64,000 nucleotides of DNA, taken from NCBI GenBank assembly GCA_003864495.1, contig ML133387.1, positions 1,111,311-1,175,310 of the forward strand. The letters are read 5' to 3'. The notes under the pieces were generated by a model. That model was not told the origin of the DNA. It was given only the letters and a program-made list of their open reading frames with translations, and ran no database searches. Below are positions 46,597-58,757 of the stretch, piece after piece. Position 1 is the first letter of the stretch, and every line of letters begins with the position of its first letter. This DNA is from Nemopilema nomurai (lineage: Eukaryota > Cnidaria > Scyphozoa > Rhizostomeae > Rhizostomatidae). The translations under genes and the position numbers were made by a program.

Positions 46597-47628
46597 GCCA
46601 CTGCGGAACGTTTTCATTGGGTGATGAGTGTTCCAGTAGGAGTCATCATAAGTTTGTTTGGCCTTATCGGCAACTTCATATCTATCATCGTCTGGAAAAG
46701 AGTCCTCAAGAGAAATTTCGGAAGAAACAAGTCCACAGCCATTTATCTCATAGCATTAGCTGTTGCAGACATTGGTCTTTTGGTTTTTTTTCTGCTTGAC
46801 GATTCGCTTTCACAAACCTTTCCTTCCCTTCTCAGTTCAACTTCATTCTGCTATTTTCATTGCTACATTGGCTACCCGTTCTTCTTCTACTTCATTGTAT
46901 CGAGTATATGGCTTGTCGTCTGTGTCACCTGCAACAGGTTTATAATGGTAAATTTTCCTGTGAAAGCCAAAGATTTTTGCTCTCCTACTAGGGCCTACAT
47001 AGGCATCGGTGCTACCCTCATTTGCTGCTTCCTTGTAAATTTTCCTCATTTCTTTAATTTTGTGACAAGGAAAGCTGACAATGCGAGCCCAGAATGCTTC
47101 ATGCCTTCTGAATATGGAAGCTCAAACGGTGCCATCAATTATGAATTTTGGGTTCACTGCATTTTCCTTGTTTTGGCCCCTTGGGGCTTGATTGCCTTTT
47201 TCAATGGAGGAATCATTCGAGCATTGCAAAAGAGGGCTAAGCAGGCTTCAAAGAAATTCTCCAAGTCTCGCGACAATAAAGACCAAGACCAACAAATGAC
47301 ACGAATGCTTCTGGCTGTTACATTCACTTTTTTGGTCCTTCTTGCTTGGCAATGCATCACTCAGTGCTTCTACATGCTCGGATACGGCGGAAAAAAGGGC
47401 GAGAAATGGGATCAAGTTAACAAGTCTTTTGCGTTTGCTAAACTTGGTGTCGTGATCAACTCCTCCATCAACTTCATTCTTTACAGTTTGAGTGGCTCAC
47501 TGTTTCGTAAAGAGCTGGTTGCATTGTTTGGCAGAAGAGCTGGTCAAAAGTACCTTTCTGGCTCTTCAACAAGCGGAGGGACAAAGATCACAAATGAATC
47601 CGTCAGTGCTTCGGATACACAAATGTAG
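46597..47628 (+). CDS. Class A peptide-receptor-like GPCR 2 (main exon)
   Basis: Seven-helix receptor, paralogue of the gene at 8757. The exon starts after CCCTCTTTTAG; phase 0 and the following residues (ATAERFHWVMSVPVG) line up with receptor 1 (GTNVLMHWVTSVPLG), so the intron position is shared and the 5' end with the true start is in an unseen upstream exon. Numbering from the codon at 46621: helix 1 N18, helix 2 D50 (ALAVAD), helix 3 cysteine C81 exactly 25 residues before R106 of NRF, loop 2 cysteine C159, helix 7 NSSINFILY in place of NPxxY, TRMLL before helix 6. C81 and C159 would form the standard disulphide. NAS before C159 is a possible glycosylation site. Ligand unknown; FMRFamide-receptor-like by pattern. 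Confidence 0.88.
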   Translation, partial: ATAERFHWVMSVPVGVIISLFGLIGNFISIIVWKRVLKRNFGRNKSTAIYLIALAVADIGLLVFFLLDDSLSQTFPSLLSSTSFCYFHCYIGYPFFFYFIVSSIWLVVCVTCNRFIMVNFPVKAKDFCSPTRAYIGIGATLICCFLVNFPHFFNFVTRKADNASPECFMPSEYGSSNGAINYEFWVHCIFLVLAPWGLIAFFNGGIIRALQKRAKQASKKFSKSRDNKDQDQQMTRMLLAVTFTFLVLLAWQCITQCFYMLGYGGKKGEKWDQVNKSFAFAKLGVVINSSINFILYSLSGSLFRKELVALFGRRAGQKYLSGSSTSGGTKITNESVSASDTQM

Positions 47629-47788
47629 TACGCAGCGGTTACAATGAACATGCAATTGCTACAGTTTTGACCTTTTTGTATCATTTAGTAGGACAATGGG
47701 AAAGTCTTGTCTCAAGGCTTGCCCGTTTGTCTTGTGCATTAGTTTTACTTTATCTTGCAAGAGGTACTCATTGTAGATTGCTATTAAT

Positions 47789-47794
47789 AATAAA
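47789..47794 (+). promoter_or_regulatory. Polyadenylation signal of receptor 2
   Basis: AATAAA 161 bp after the stop codon. Confidence 0.55.
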
Positions 47795-47799
47795 CATTA

Positions 47800-49640
47800 A
47801 TTTAAATTAGAATAGCGAAAAGAAAACTACAGCTAGACTGTGATAGTCCTTGACATTTAGTCTTTGTTCGTGTATTTCACATATCTATAAACATTTTGTG
47901 CCCCCGACCCTATTATAAGCAGTATTCAATTCTCACGTTTTTCAGACGCATTACAACGTAGTTGTAAGTAAGGCAGTGCACTGTATTGCAAACCCTATTA
48001 AACTCCACAGTGTATCAGTAGTTCGCTTTGCTTTGCTTTACCTTTTACGAGAAGGCAAAGTAAAGCTAAGTCAAGCAGATGACTCTCTAAATCAAAGCCT
48101 TTCAAAAGTATTAATCAACTTTCGTAGGGTTTCCTGATTTTCCTTGCGCTTACTCGTTATTCTACCCTTTTCTCGCTAACACTAATGTTACTGTAGCTAT
48201 ATCAAGGTGTTTCTTCTCACTGTGGTCATACTTGGAAAAACAAGAAGCACTAAACCTTTTTCGAATTCAATGTCTAATTTTTTTCCTACAGGATACTTGC
48301 TGATCGGGGGCTCTATTGGGCGTTGCCTTTGAAAAGTGGAATTATTCAAGTGCCGCTTGCCTTAATGTGATTAATTTACTGATTTAATCCAAGGATTTGT
48401 TTTTTTCTAAAGCCTTATTGCTTGCTTGCATTTAAATGCTGAACTTATAATACAGCCGGTTCTTATTTTGGTTGTATCTGCGATTTAAAATGCCACCCAG
48501 TTTTGTCTTAATCTTGCTTTTCCTGGGCTTCTTCCACATGCCACATTGCAGTCTACAAAAACTGTGTTGAACGTCAGCTGAAGAGTGCCACAGTCCTATT
48601 TTAATCATAGAATTGCGCCCACAATTACAATTTTCTTCTCAATTCTCTCTCTATTCAAACCTCTTCATTCCCCACCAACCGTTCTCATTATTTGCAGCTT
48701 TTTATTTGTTCGGCTCAATAGTTTCATATGAATAGTTCTGTTTTCGTACAATGATAGGGGCTTTAATGTGAAATTGAACTGCTTGTTTTTTTAGAGTGAA
48801 GATTTCAACTCTATTCTAATATCAAGCATTCAAACAGATTCCGATAACATCAGCATTATGCTGCAGAGCCAGTTTCTAAAAACAAAATTTCTTCCACCAA
48901 TAATTTGAAATTTAGCATGTAATTAACATTTCCAAATGCAGTGAATAGCAAAGGGCAAATTTTCGTGGAAACTTTTTGGAAAAACGCAAGACGTTGGCGC
49001 GACTTAAGCCTTCATAATTATAACGTTTTTTAAATGCTTGCATATCATCAAGCACCCAAAACTTTAGTCGTCAAAAGACACTTGTTTGATTAGATATCCA
49101 GCTGTATATATTGGAAAAACTTCGTGAGATATTTGGGCTGTCTTCCACCCACGAGAAATATTTCTTCTTAAAACTTCAAAACAAGCGAGATTTCCTTTGG
49201 CATGTCGTTCTAGAAGCAGGTGAATGTCAAAACTGTTCATCCTGTTTCGCTCAAGCAGCGTTTTGCATTATCATTCTCGATTGGCATATTTCTCTCAACG
49301 AACCGTATCTAAAACATTCGAATTAGATGTTTTCCAAAGGATAAAACGTACTCTGCATTGGCCACAAAATCCAAATGCCATTCGTGAAAGGCGTGAGGGG
49401 ATGTTTTCGACTTTATTTAGATTTGACATACTTTCTCTTCTTGCGTCGTTAAGTCTCGTCTAAATGCAAGTAGCTCATACCTTCAATAGTAGGTACTTGT
49501 CCCATTTAAAGACAGTTAGACTGGCATTGACAATGAATTGAATTTCCTAGGTGACTTGAATATCAGCCAGGTCTTGGCAACTTTTAAAAGAGATGGGCTT
49601 CTAGTCACTTCCAGTATCTCTAACGCGCCTCCAGAAAAAG
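47800..49640. other. Intergenic, nothing recognised
   Basis: Frames at 49111-49326 and 49224-49463 show no recognisable domain. Confidence 0.35.
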
Positions 49641-50018
49641 TACACGCTTTTTTATAAGGAACCTACCTCAAGGCCTGGTTCCAAAAGTTCCTTATTCGTA
49701 GACCTCAAATCATCAGATTTTAGCACTAAATATTCCTTAAAAGTTCCTTAATTTTCACTGGACATCAATAAGCCTCAACAGCCTTAATAGGGAGAGGGGC
49801 AAGATAGCATATGCGAAAACTACTCAATGAAGCACTTGACACACGAATAGCAAACAATCTATGCGAGTATTGGCTGCAAATTAATGGAACCGGGTTTTTA
49901 GTTCTTGATGCTTGCAGTTATAAAAAATTTACAAATCGAAAAGTTCGTTTTCAGTAGTATAAGTTCTTTAAATATTTCGGCCTTCTACATGTAGGTTCCT
50001 TATAAAACAAAGCGTGTA
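49641..50018. mobile_element. TA-flanked MITE, copy A
   Basis: The ends TACACGCTTTTTTATAAGGA and GGTTCCTTATAAAACAAAGC plus GTGTA are inverted repeats. It resembles 52330-52734 over its full length. A TA target suggests a Tc1/mariner-type source, but this is not proven. Confidence 0.7.
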
Positions 50019-51610
50019 TCACGTTTCGATCCCATGTTCAAGTCCTATTTATCTATTTATCAAATGTTTCTATTGCCCAACGACGTAACGTTTGATATTA
50101 TCCGCTTGAGAATATTGTTTGCTAGTGAGTCCTCCTGTGCGACACATTAATGAGCTTTATGACAATTGCCTAGTATATTAGACATTAGTTCGACATATCA
50201 ACCTTATTTTCATATTCCTGCTTTTTTAATTTTCTCCAGGAGGCCATTTATGCATTGCTGACTTTTTTGCCTACGAAAGTAACGATCTTTTCTTGCTGCA
50301 TTCTTCTTCTGAAGCTATTTCCGCGGCTATTTCTCTCTTAAGCTTGTTTGCTTCATAAACACGTATTTTCTAATCATCGTCCCCACTGCTCTTCGGGACA
50401 CCTGCCTTGGTCTGTTGTAAAGTACTTCAAAAACAACGATAATAAGGAAGATTTCTATTGCTTTAGCAAAACCATTTTGTTCATGCCTTATTGCTTTGCT
50501 CGAAAATTTCACATTGTGTGCGTTTAATCTCTCTTTACGTATACATGATATCTGTTATCTCTGCTTTGTCAGTGGCAACGCGTGGAAAAATGGTAAGTTC
50601 CAGCCTCCGAGCCTCGCCTAGAATCTTTTACAAAGAGTAAGTTACTATGGTGTAATGCGTACACCACATTACAAAGTTATGGTTTTAGAAGAAAAATTAG
50701 TTGATCTGCTTCAGATTAGGGCTTCCAAACTTGTCGATGGCTCCTCAAATCAAGATTTGTTTAGCTTTCTTTTCAAACCATATCTTGCACTAAATGCACG
50801 ATTCTTGGACTACTTTTTGTGACACCGTTTGAATAACAGGGGATATCCGTTAGTTAATGGCCTAATAGCTTCACTTCAGGTACTTCATATATTTTCAAAC
50901 GCTTAAACGCACACTCAAAGAGCCTGTTCATGTCAACAGAAACATTTTTTAAAAGAAAGAAAACCCATGTGTTTCTCTATGTTTTTTATACCATTCGCGA
51001 TCAGAATTTCTTTCTGTACTAACGGTTGGTGAACGTTATCTTTGCGTTCTGGGGCTCTTTCCCGCCTGTCCCGAGAGCCTACGTCATGGCTTTTTACAGA
51101 GTTGAGTTGAATTTAGTGTGGCATATCAGAAAGTGCTCCGAATTATGATATAATCAGACATCGTGGCCTCGAATGGGGAAAGAAACAGGTCAATGATTGG
51201 CCAAACTCGCTGAAAAATCCTGGTGGGGCACTACCCCACCTGCCCCACAGACTTTTGTCGTTTCTACGTGCACAACGTGTTGTATACCCTGTATTTTTTG
51301 TAACTATTGCTTTCTCTTTCGCTCTGGGGCATTCGCCCGGAGAAATCGCTTCTTCCGAAACATCTTTTTAAGCGCATTGAACTTTCCAAGACTTCCCTGC
51401 TTTTTATAATACACTTTATTTGAATTGCGTACCCCTGCCAGGCCTGAAAATGGCGTTTACGCGTATATGAGAAAATTAGTGTCATAAAATTGTTGGCTTG
51501 AGCTACTCGAGCTCAATTCAAGAGTTTCCTTGGAGTCTTGCTATAACATAACCGTGAAATGATGCAGAAATGAAAGGCAACAGTTTGGCATCCGCAAGGC
51601 GCCTCTTCTT
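50019..51610. other. Intergenic, nothing recognised
   Basis: No supportable gene, RNA or repeat. Confidence 0.35.
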
Positions 51611-51615
51611 TTAGT

Positions 51616-51723
51616 AAATACTTGGACAATATTTATAAAAAGAATAAAATGTTAGGGCAGTTAGCAATAGGCACAGAGCAAATACTTGGATAATATTGAT
51701 AAGATAATAAAATGTTAGGGCAG
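51616..51723. repeat. Short direct duplication (~45 bp)
   Basis: AAATACTTGGA...AAAATGTTAGGGCAG occurs at 51616-51660 and again at 51680-51723 with small changes. Confidence 0.8.
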
Positions 51724-51977
51724 CTGCACCTGGTGAGTGACATCAAAATTAGCACTGGGAAAGTTATAGTATGCAAGGAGCTTGTTGCTCGATGTATTCA
51801 GTCGATATTGGCATTCTAATGCATTAAACGGTTAAGCATGATCTTATTTCTTCTTTCCAGATGACCTATATAAGTATTCACCCATTTAGATGGCAGACAA
51901 CTGTAATGCCCATTCATTCACGGACTACTTTTAAAATTTGAAATTCCATTATCAGTTTGCAAAAACATAGGGCTTGC

Positions 51978-52270
51978 AAAAATTGCTATTTTTGGCCCAA
52001 AATTCAATTTTCCAAAAATTTACTGAATAGAAAGGGCATGCAGCATTTTGAGGGTGCTTTGGGCTCGCTATGGTATATATTTTTCGAGATAAGAAGCCCT
52101 AAAGGAGCGCCGAAAATCACCAAAAACACTATGACGACGGCCTTTCAAAAATGACCATTTTCACCCAAAATTTAATTTCCAAATATATGCTAAATGAAAA
52201 GAGCATATAATATGGAGCATTTTAATGGTGTCTTCGTCTCCATATGGTGTGTACTTTTCAAGATACGCAG
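51978..52270. repeat. Diverged tandem duplication, period ~169 bp
   Basis: Two adjacent blocks, each starting with AAAAAT...TTTT...CCCAAAAT and ending with TTTTC(G/A)AGATA(A/C)G(A/C)AGCC. Old duplication. Confidence 0.65.
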
Positions 52271-52329
52271 CCTTAAGGCTCGTATCCTCTGAAGCTACCA
52301 ACTAAAGCAAGCAAATGTCTATGCAGTAA

Positions 52330-52734
52330 TACGCGCTTTTTTATATGGAACCTACCTCAAGGCCTAGTTCCGAAAGTTCCTTATTCGTAGACCTCGTAGA
52401 CGTCATCAGATTTTAGTACCAAAAGTTCCTTAACAGTTCCTTAATTTTCACTGCATATCAATAAGTCTTTACACTTAATAGAGAGAGGGGCGAGATAGAA
52501 TATGCGGAAACTACTCAATGAAGCACTTGACACACGAATAGCAAACAATCTATGCGATTATTGGCTGCAAATAAATGGAACCGGATTTTTAGCTCTTGAT
52601 GCTTGCAGTTATAAAAGATTTTCAAATCGAAAAGTTCCTTAGGGATTTCGTTTTTAGTTGTATAAGTTCTTTAAATATTTAGGCCTTTTACATGTAGGTT
52701 CCCTATAAAGTGGTTCCTTATAAAAAAGCGTGTA
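52330..52734. mobile_element. TA-flanked MITE, copy B
   Basis: Same family and orientation as 49641-50018, including GGAACCTACCTCAAGGCCT and ACTACTCAATGAAGCACTTG. The right end has an extra partial repeat of the terminus (GGTTCCCTATAAAGTGGTTC). Confidence 0.7.
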
Positions 52735-53276
52735 AATCATGTTCAATTAGTTTGTTAATAGGTTTTTCATTATCTAGGAATATTTTTTTGTTTTTGGTTA
52801 TCGAGACTAGTCGCGATGAGTTGTAGGTAATAAAACAATACTCGAACAATTTAGCTTGAAAGAAATTCGTATCTGTATAGTAATTATTGTGAAAATGATG
52901 AATTGGCAATACAATAAATGCGTTGAATTGAATGAATATTGTAAATGAATTGGCAGCCTTTTTTAAGCAGTGAGGCCTGCTGAAATGCAAATACACAGTT
53001 TCCCCAGTTGTGAAGGTGAGCTTGTACATATGCCATTCAAAAACCATCTACTTCGTCACTTTTTATTGATGAGGCCTATTAAAATCAACAATGTACACAA
53101 AAAGATGCTGATTGTAGTCAGAAGTAAAATTTGAGGAATAGATTATTAAGAAATGGTTAAATATATCTGGTCAGAAGTGTTCGCATCTCACTTCATTATA
53201 TTAAAAGTTATGGCAGTCTGCATTCCTATTTTCAGACAAGTTAGTATAAACAAAAACTCTATTGAGAGATCGTCTA

Positions 53277-53345
53277 TTGAGGAGTCGAGCCACACTTTCA
53301 TTACTTGCCCATTATTTAAGAATCAAACAAATGTGCGCTCTCTGA
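53277..53345 (+). mobile_element. Possible LINE C-terminal scrap
   Basis: ESSHTFITCPLFKNQ resembles the E-x-x-H-F-x-x-x-C-P motif near the end of LINE proteins. It is too short to be certain. Confidence 0.25.
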
Positions 53346-53540
53346 CAAAAAATACCTGAAACTTTCCAATGAGCATACATATATTCCAACAGACACCCTT
53401 AAGGGAGAGGTAGTCCCCCACATTTCCCCCGTTGACGTTGGCTCTAATCCGATTTTGTGAAAAACTGCACGGAACAACTTAAAAACTATTTCGAAAGAAT
53501 TTGTCAAAATCAGAGCTTCCTACTTTGAGTTTCAACCTTC

Positions 53541-53755
53541 GTCCCTATATGTAACGTCCCTATATGTAGCGTCAGGAGCGTAGAGAGGTAAACGGCGCAA
53601 AGGTCCGGGGCCCGCAAAAAATATAGGTCTTACAATTAAATATTTCGACTGCGGCGCAAAAGGGCCCGCCCCAGAGCTTGGCTCCGGGGCCCGGGCCGTC
53701 TATCAACGACCCTGTGTAGCGTCCCTATATGTAGCGTCCCTATATGTAACGTAAC
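53541..53755. repeat. CCCTATATGTA(A/G)CGT tandem repeat, interrupted
   Basis: About four 16-bp units lie on the two sides of the small hAT MITE at 53573-53714. Confidence 0.75.
53573..53714. mobile_element. 142-bp hAT MITE
   Basis: Starts CAGGAGCGTAGAGAGG, ends CGTCTATCAACGACCCTG (inverse-related), and is flanked by a perfect 8-bp duplication TGTAGCGT (53565-53572 and 53715-53722). Confidence 0.75.
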
Positions 53756-53879
53756 GTTCCCACCGTGGGTGAACTGCACAGCCCCACTCAGGAGAGCCTG
53801 ACTTTTGTATCGCGTTTAAGCGGCAATTTTTCGCATAGAATCAAAGAACTAGAAAATACAGAAAATAGAACTACAGAGT

Positions 53880-54440
53880 AATAAAAGCGCTATAGAACCC
53901 CCCCGTTTGCTTTGCGCCACTTTGGACAAGTCTTCTCGAGGAGCCATGTATCCGCCCTGTCCCTGTGCCAGACCGCCGCTGCTACGCTTCAATATGACTC
54001 CCCTTTTTGCACCTCGAGCCATAATCCTCGAACCAGCAAAACCATCGCAAAATGGGATCCGTGGGGAGACGTTGCTTTCCTCAATTTACATGCTTTTAAT
54101 TTCTGCGAATGATGATAGATGGCAGAACTCGTTCGTGGGAATAATTTTCATTGATAAGACAAGTTTGTTTCAAACAAGTTTGTAAAAAATCAATGGACCA
54201 ACTTGCACTCAAATTAATGCCAACAGCGGCCGCAGTCCAAATGAAAACAGAAGGAACCATTGTCCTTTTGAATCCAGTGACTCAGAGATAATCCACATTA
54301 ACGAACAAAAGGTGTGGTTGCGGAATAGTCGTCTGACAGGGAGCAGTGTTCACATGCAAATCACAAGGACGGTAAACAGCGTAGTAAGCATAGTAAAGGA
54401 AGGAGTTGAGAACCTTGGAGGAAAGTACAACACAACAGCT
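53880..54440 (+). other. Likely 5' region of the CDK-inhibitor-like gene
   Basis: Moderately GC-rich sequence with a NotI-type GCGGCCGC at about 54226. No definite promoter element. Confidence 0.3.
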
Positions 54441-54779
54441 ATGGAAACGCAAGAGGAGCCGCCTTATCCAGAAAACACTATCCGCAGTGTTGTCTGCTCA
54501 CCAGAAAAGAAGCCTTCCATGCTCAGAGCAAGACGGAAACTCGTGTTCGAAGACCGAAGTGGAGGTGGAAGCCCATTGCAGGCGGAGTGCCTTATGAACG
54601 AACACCGAAATTTGTTAGCTGAAGTTCAAGCTTCCGAACGTTTAAGATGCATAAGTAAGTTCAACTTTGATTTGGAACTCGGACAGCTACGCCAAGGTCG
54701 TTTTGAATGGGAAAAAGTGGCAGTTCATCGTCCACAAACTGAAGGTGGAAATGGAAGTCGGAAGTCCCTGATTCATTGA
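54441..54779 (+). CDS. Cyclin-dependent kinase inhibitor (CDI domain, p21/p27/Dacapo-like)
   Basis: A nuclear inhibitor that would bind cyclin-CDK and slow the cell cycle. From the ATG at 54441 the protein has 112 aa; an in-frame ATG at 54354 would give 141. Basic RARRKLVF (residues 29-36) carries the RxL cyclin-docking motif, a helical linker follows, then FNFDLE (74-79) and GRFEWEKV (86-93), the CDK-binding strand motif of the family. The usual tryptophan of WNFDF is phenylalanine here. The family's short segment after EWxxV that enters the ATP pocket of CDK2 in p27 (with a tyrosine pair) is absent: the protein ends within 20 residues. A weak GT donor in this tail could hide another exon. 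The upstream GTG-start extension is probably 5' UTR. Confidence 0.72.
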   Translation: METQEEPPYPENTIRSVVCSPEKKPSMLRARRKLVFEDRSGGGSPLQAECLMNEHRNLLAEVQASERLRCISKFNFDLELGQLRQGRFEWEKVAVHRPQTEGGNGSRKSLIH

Positions 54780-57320
54780 TGGTTTCGCGTAATGTGATTT
54801 CTTGTCGTGAATCAAAGCTGTTTCACGGTTATAATTTCCATATTGGAAAACACAATGAATCTCAACTGATGCAGATAACAAGAAAACGGGGAAAGATCTC
54901 GCCCTTAGGAAGTAGGGTGTAATTGGTTGGATAAACACGAGACAGCCATCATTTTCGCGGAAGCAACGTAATAATGGCAGAAGGGGATAACGTAATGATG
55001 GCAAACTTCAGTTGCCAATTTTTTTAGCTTAAACAGCAAAATTTGTCGTCGGGCCTAGCCACTTTAATCCAAGGTGAATTTAGTTTAATCGGGTGTTTTG
55101 GTATTTTTATGTCCATTCACGGACACATGCGACCTCCTTATTTGGAGGATATTGAGACGGCCTAACTCATTGTTTGCCAGGATGAAATCTGAGTTGAGTA
55201 CTACGATATTCGACAGTCCAATTTGAACCTTAGGTATATTATCTACATTAAATTTGATAAGCCACACTTGATTCAGAAGTTTCTTGAAGAATTCCAGTAT
55301 GACTGAATTGTGTTACTTTAAGCTTCATTGGGAAAATCAGCTACCAGTAAATTCGTAGCAGCTTGAGGTTTTTACTCTCAGCAAAGGTCAATAAAAAGAC
55401 ACGCATAATGCTTAATTTATTTGTTAGGGCCGTCTTTTTTAGGTACTGGATCTTTCACCTTACTCAATAGTTTGTTGTTAAACTGTGTTATGTGCATTTG
55501 GTGAGCTGCTGCTTGCATGATGTATTTTTTACTTAGTGTAGCTTTTAAACATTTTTCTTGACTCCTGATAAATTTTCCACAAATCTTACAATTTTGAGTA
55601 AGATAAAGGTCAGTTTTATTTCGTAGCACAGTTGCTTGTTGTTTTGAGTAAACTGGCAGTGCCAGTGAAGGGAGCTTTACAAGTTATGTTGCAAAGTTTG
55701 TTAAACTTCAAACGTTTCAAGTATTTTAGGATACATATTTTCATAAAGCAATGCTTTAACTTAAGTCATTGGAAGAAGAATGTTCCCTGTTGTGGTATGT
55801 ATATGGCAGAATATCTAATGGCATAAATGCATTCCTGTCTGATTTAGTATTAAGTTTAGATTTGAGTTATAGATAATAACAACTTCAACAACTTAATATC
55901 TATGACTTCAGCATGAATAAAGATATTATTTATGACTTCAAAGGACAATTACAAATTGAAAGGTAGATGACTAATAAAAGTTCTAAACTGTTGCCATCTT
56001 CATCTGACATCACTGAGCGAAATCTTCATCCACACACAATCTGATTAAGTTTGTATATGTTGGGTTTTGAAGAATCATCCAAGGTTTTGGCAAATGCTGT
56101 ATTCAGCTTCTTTGTATATTTTAAAACTACTCAATAATTTGAGTTTTGTGTCACATAAACCTCAGCTTGAGGCAACTGTTTTTTGTATCAAATTTTGTAT
56201 ATATAATTCCCTCAGAATTGATTGTACAATAACAACATTTTACAAACTTCCGTTACTGATGGAAATGTAATTTTGAATTCTGAATAATTTGTTTGTTAAT
56301 ATTTTGTGTTACATCGATGCACATAAAAATGTGTGTTGTTTCAATTTCCTTAAAAATAATTATATAATTAGTTATATTTTATAACTTACTCTTCTTGTTT
56401 TATTGATCAATTTACAAGATGTGCTGGTAATTTTCATTTTTGCATCATAATCTAACTAGTGTCTCTCTCTCAGCTAAGTTTGGCCAGTCATCTGTCATAT
56501 TTCTTGTTAAAAACCTATCTTGTAGAATCTTCAGCAATATGGATAATGTGACATTTCAGAGCTTCGCAAATTTTTGTTTGCGACCTGGGAAAATAGAGAA
56601 TATGTGGAACTTGAACTAATGATCTAGTGAAGGTATGAATGAGCTCCTTCAAGGTTTGAAGAAAAAAACAGGTAGTAACATAGGCAGTTGTACTTGGAAA
56701 ATTGATTGCTCTCGAAACCTGTTGAAAGGAGCCTCCTTTGAAAATGCTGAACTTGCAGTTACACAGTTGCAAAATATGAAACTTTTTTGAAAACAATAAA
56801 ATTACTTTTGCTGAAACAAAAGCAACATATCTAAAATTTCTAAACGTTTTTCCTGAAACAATTTTTTGTGGGGGATGAAGGTCAAGGAATCCCTTGCAGC
56901 AACGTTACACAATACATCCATTTGTAAAAATTGTAATCAGTTGGGCAAGTATCTCTTCATCCTTTCGTTTAAAATCTTTAAACATACCAGAATAATGCTA
57001 CGCTTGAATTTTGGTCCAACCCTACATTATGCAAAGACTGAGTATTATAGGTATTATAGGTACAATTATAGGTTTTTTGGGCTTCAAAATAGGACGAAGC
57101 CTTCAAATCATTTCACGGGACATTATTGAATATATTGGTTAAAATATGATTGTCAAATATGGTTTGAACTTTTCCTTCAGTGTTATATAAGATTTTGTAT
57201 ATAAGATTTTAAGATTTATGTATATAAGATTTTGCCTGACATTTTCGAAAACCTAGAGAAGAAAACCTACAAATTTACTAACAACAGAACCTATTAGGCA
57301 TGGTATTTTTTAAGGATTTT
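54780..57320. other. 3' region of the CDK inhibitor gene and intergenic
   Basis: AATAAA at 55390-55395 is a possible polyadenylation signal. On the minus strand 55629-55417 encodes 70 residues with CKICGK and no recognised domain. The rest is AT-rich. Confidence 0.3.
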
Positions 57321-57949
57321 TGAGTGGTGGGGCATTTTTCTAAAGGGCCCACACTTATACACTACCAAAAATGACATAGGAAACGACACATAACTCTTCG
57401 GATTGGCGCTTCAGATTGTGATATATACTGAACTTTTTCAGGGTTGAGACTTCTGCCTCCAAGATATGACACAACTGTATGTCCTCGAATAAGCCCCGAG
57501 GACTTATTTCGCAGAAAATATTTTAGGATGGGGGCTTCTTCGAGGGTGGTAGCTTACTCAAGGGTGGGGACTTATTTGTTGACAGCAAGAAACACTACCA
57601 GCACTGATGGCTATTATGGTGAAGATGGGCTGAAAACACGAGAAACGACGGGATATATTAATTTCAAGGAAATATCTCAGCCTGAGTATGGTTGAAAAAT
57701 GCAAGGAAGCACTAAGATCTTGGTAAATTGAGCAATGAATCGAGTTACAAGGTGGATAAATGAGAAATATAGTGATATAAAGATTGCTATCAGCATCGAT
57801 TGAGCCTCCAAATTTGTTACCAGCCTTTTGAAACACCGGTTACTTTTATTTCTAAGGGCCACAAAATGGCCGACATATAGGGCAAATGTAGCATTTTTCT
57901 CTTCAGTGGGAACTCGTAGGGCCCAGTGGGGCAATTATCCCACCACTCA
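57321..57949. mobile_element. Candidate MITE with TGAGTGGTGGG ends
   Basis: TGAGTGGTGGGG at the left and its inverse, CCCACCACTCA, at the right, with GGGCCC just inside each end. No clear target duplication. A fragment of the CCTCGAATAAGCCCC family is nested at 57478-57572. Confidence 0.4.
57478..57572. repeat. Fragment of the 'CCTCGAATAAGCCCC' MITE family
   Basis: TGTCCTCGAATAAGCCCC, then GGATGGGGGCTTCTTCGAGG. Same motifs as 12674-12808. Confidence 0.5.
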
Positions 57950-58757
57950 GTATGTTAAAAATGGGCAAAAAATGCCCTGCTAGTAGGAGAATAAACAACC
58001 TATCGCCTTTTGTTGGGAAAAACAGCACCTTTGTTTGACAAAGCGGGAAATTAACAAATAATTTCTCGATTACTGTTTTATTTTGCCCGATTGTTAAGGA
58101 TTTGCAAGCATCTTTTCTGGCGTTTGCCCGACAAAATGCGGGTTTTCAATTATTGAGGGGGGGGGGGGTGTCAATATTTACGCCCCTGTGAGTATTTGTG
58201 GAAAATGAACAACAACCACGAGTAACGCAATTGACTGGCAGGCTAACCCAAAGCCCCCAAAATCACCTGGCTACAGAAAGGCCCACCATCAAAATAGCGA
58301 TAACAAATCCTTTCATGACCTGGATAAAATTCAAAAGGCATTCTAACACTGTCATACATTAGTAGGTGGCCGAGGTCTTCAAGATGTACAATATTGCCGA
58401 AAACCTTCTTAACCCAAATTATGAGTTATTGAGCAGTATAATGGCTGATAACAGTAAAAATTTAGCTCCAAAAAGGAGGGATGTCAAAACGAATGCAGTT
58501 CTGTACTCATATATGATGACTATCATTCCACCAGCTATGACAAGCAACTACAAGCTTCAAGCAACTACAAGCTTCATTTCTTACTAGGCATAAAACAAAG
58601 CGAAAATGTCAAAATCCTGTTAATCTCTCCATGTGGATCTAATGGAGGAGAAAAACGCAACCAAACACTTACTGTGCAACGTTGAAATAATAACTACAGT
58701 ATCTGAATGCTCAGCTAACACTTTGTCAGAAAAATAATTTCAATAAATTCATCATTT
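57950..58757. other. INTS4 3' side, nothing else recognised
   Basis: Contains the INTS4 3' UTR next to the stop codon. A C/G-run and TTTACGCCCCTG at about 58192 look like one end of a hAT-type element, but no partner end was found. Confidence 0.35.

Noticed and set aside
55417..55629. 70-codon minus-strand frame with CKICGK
   Set aside because: One CxxC pair only, with no partner residues or splice context; not enough to call a gene.
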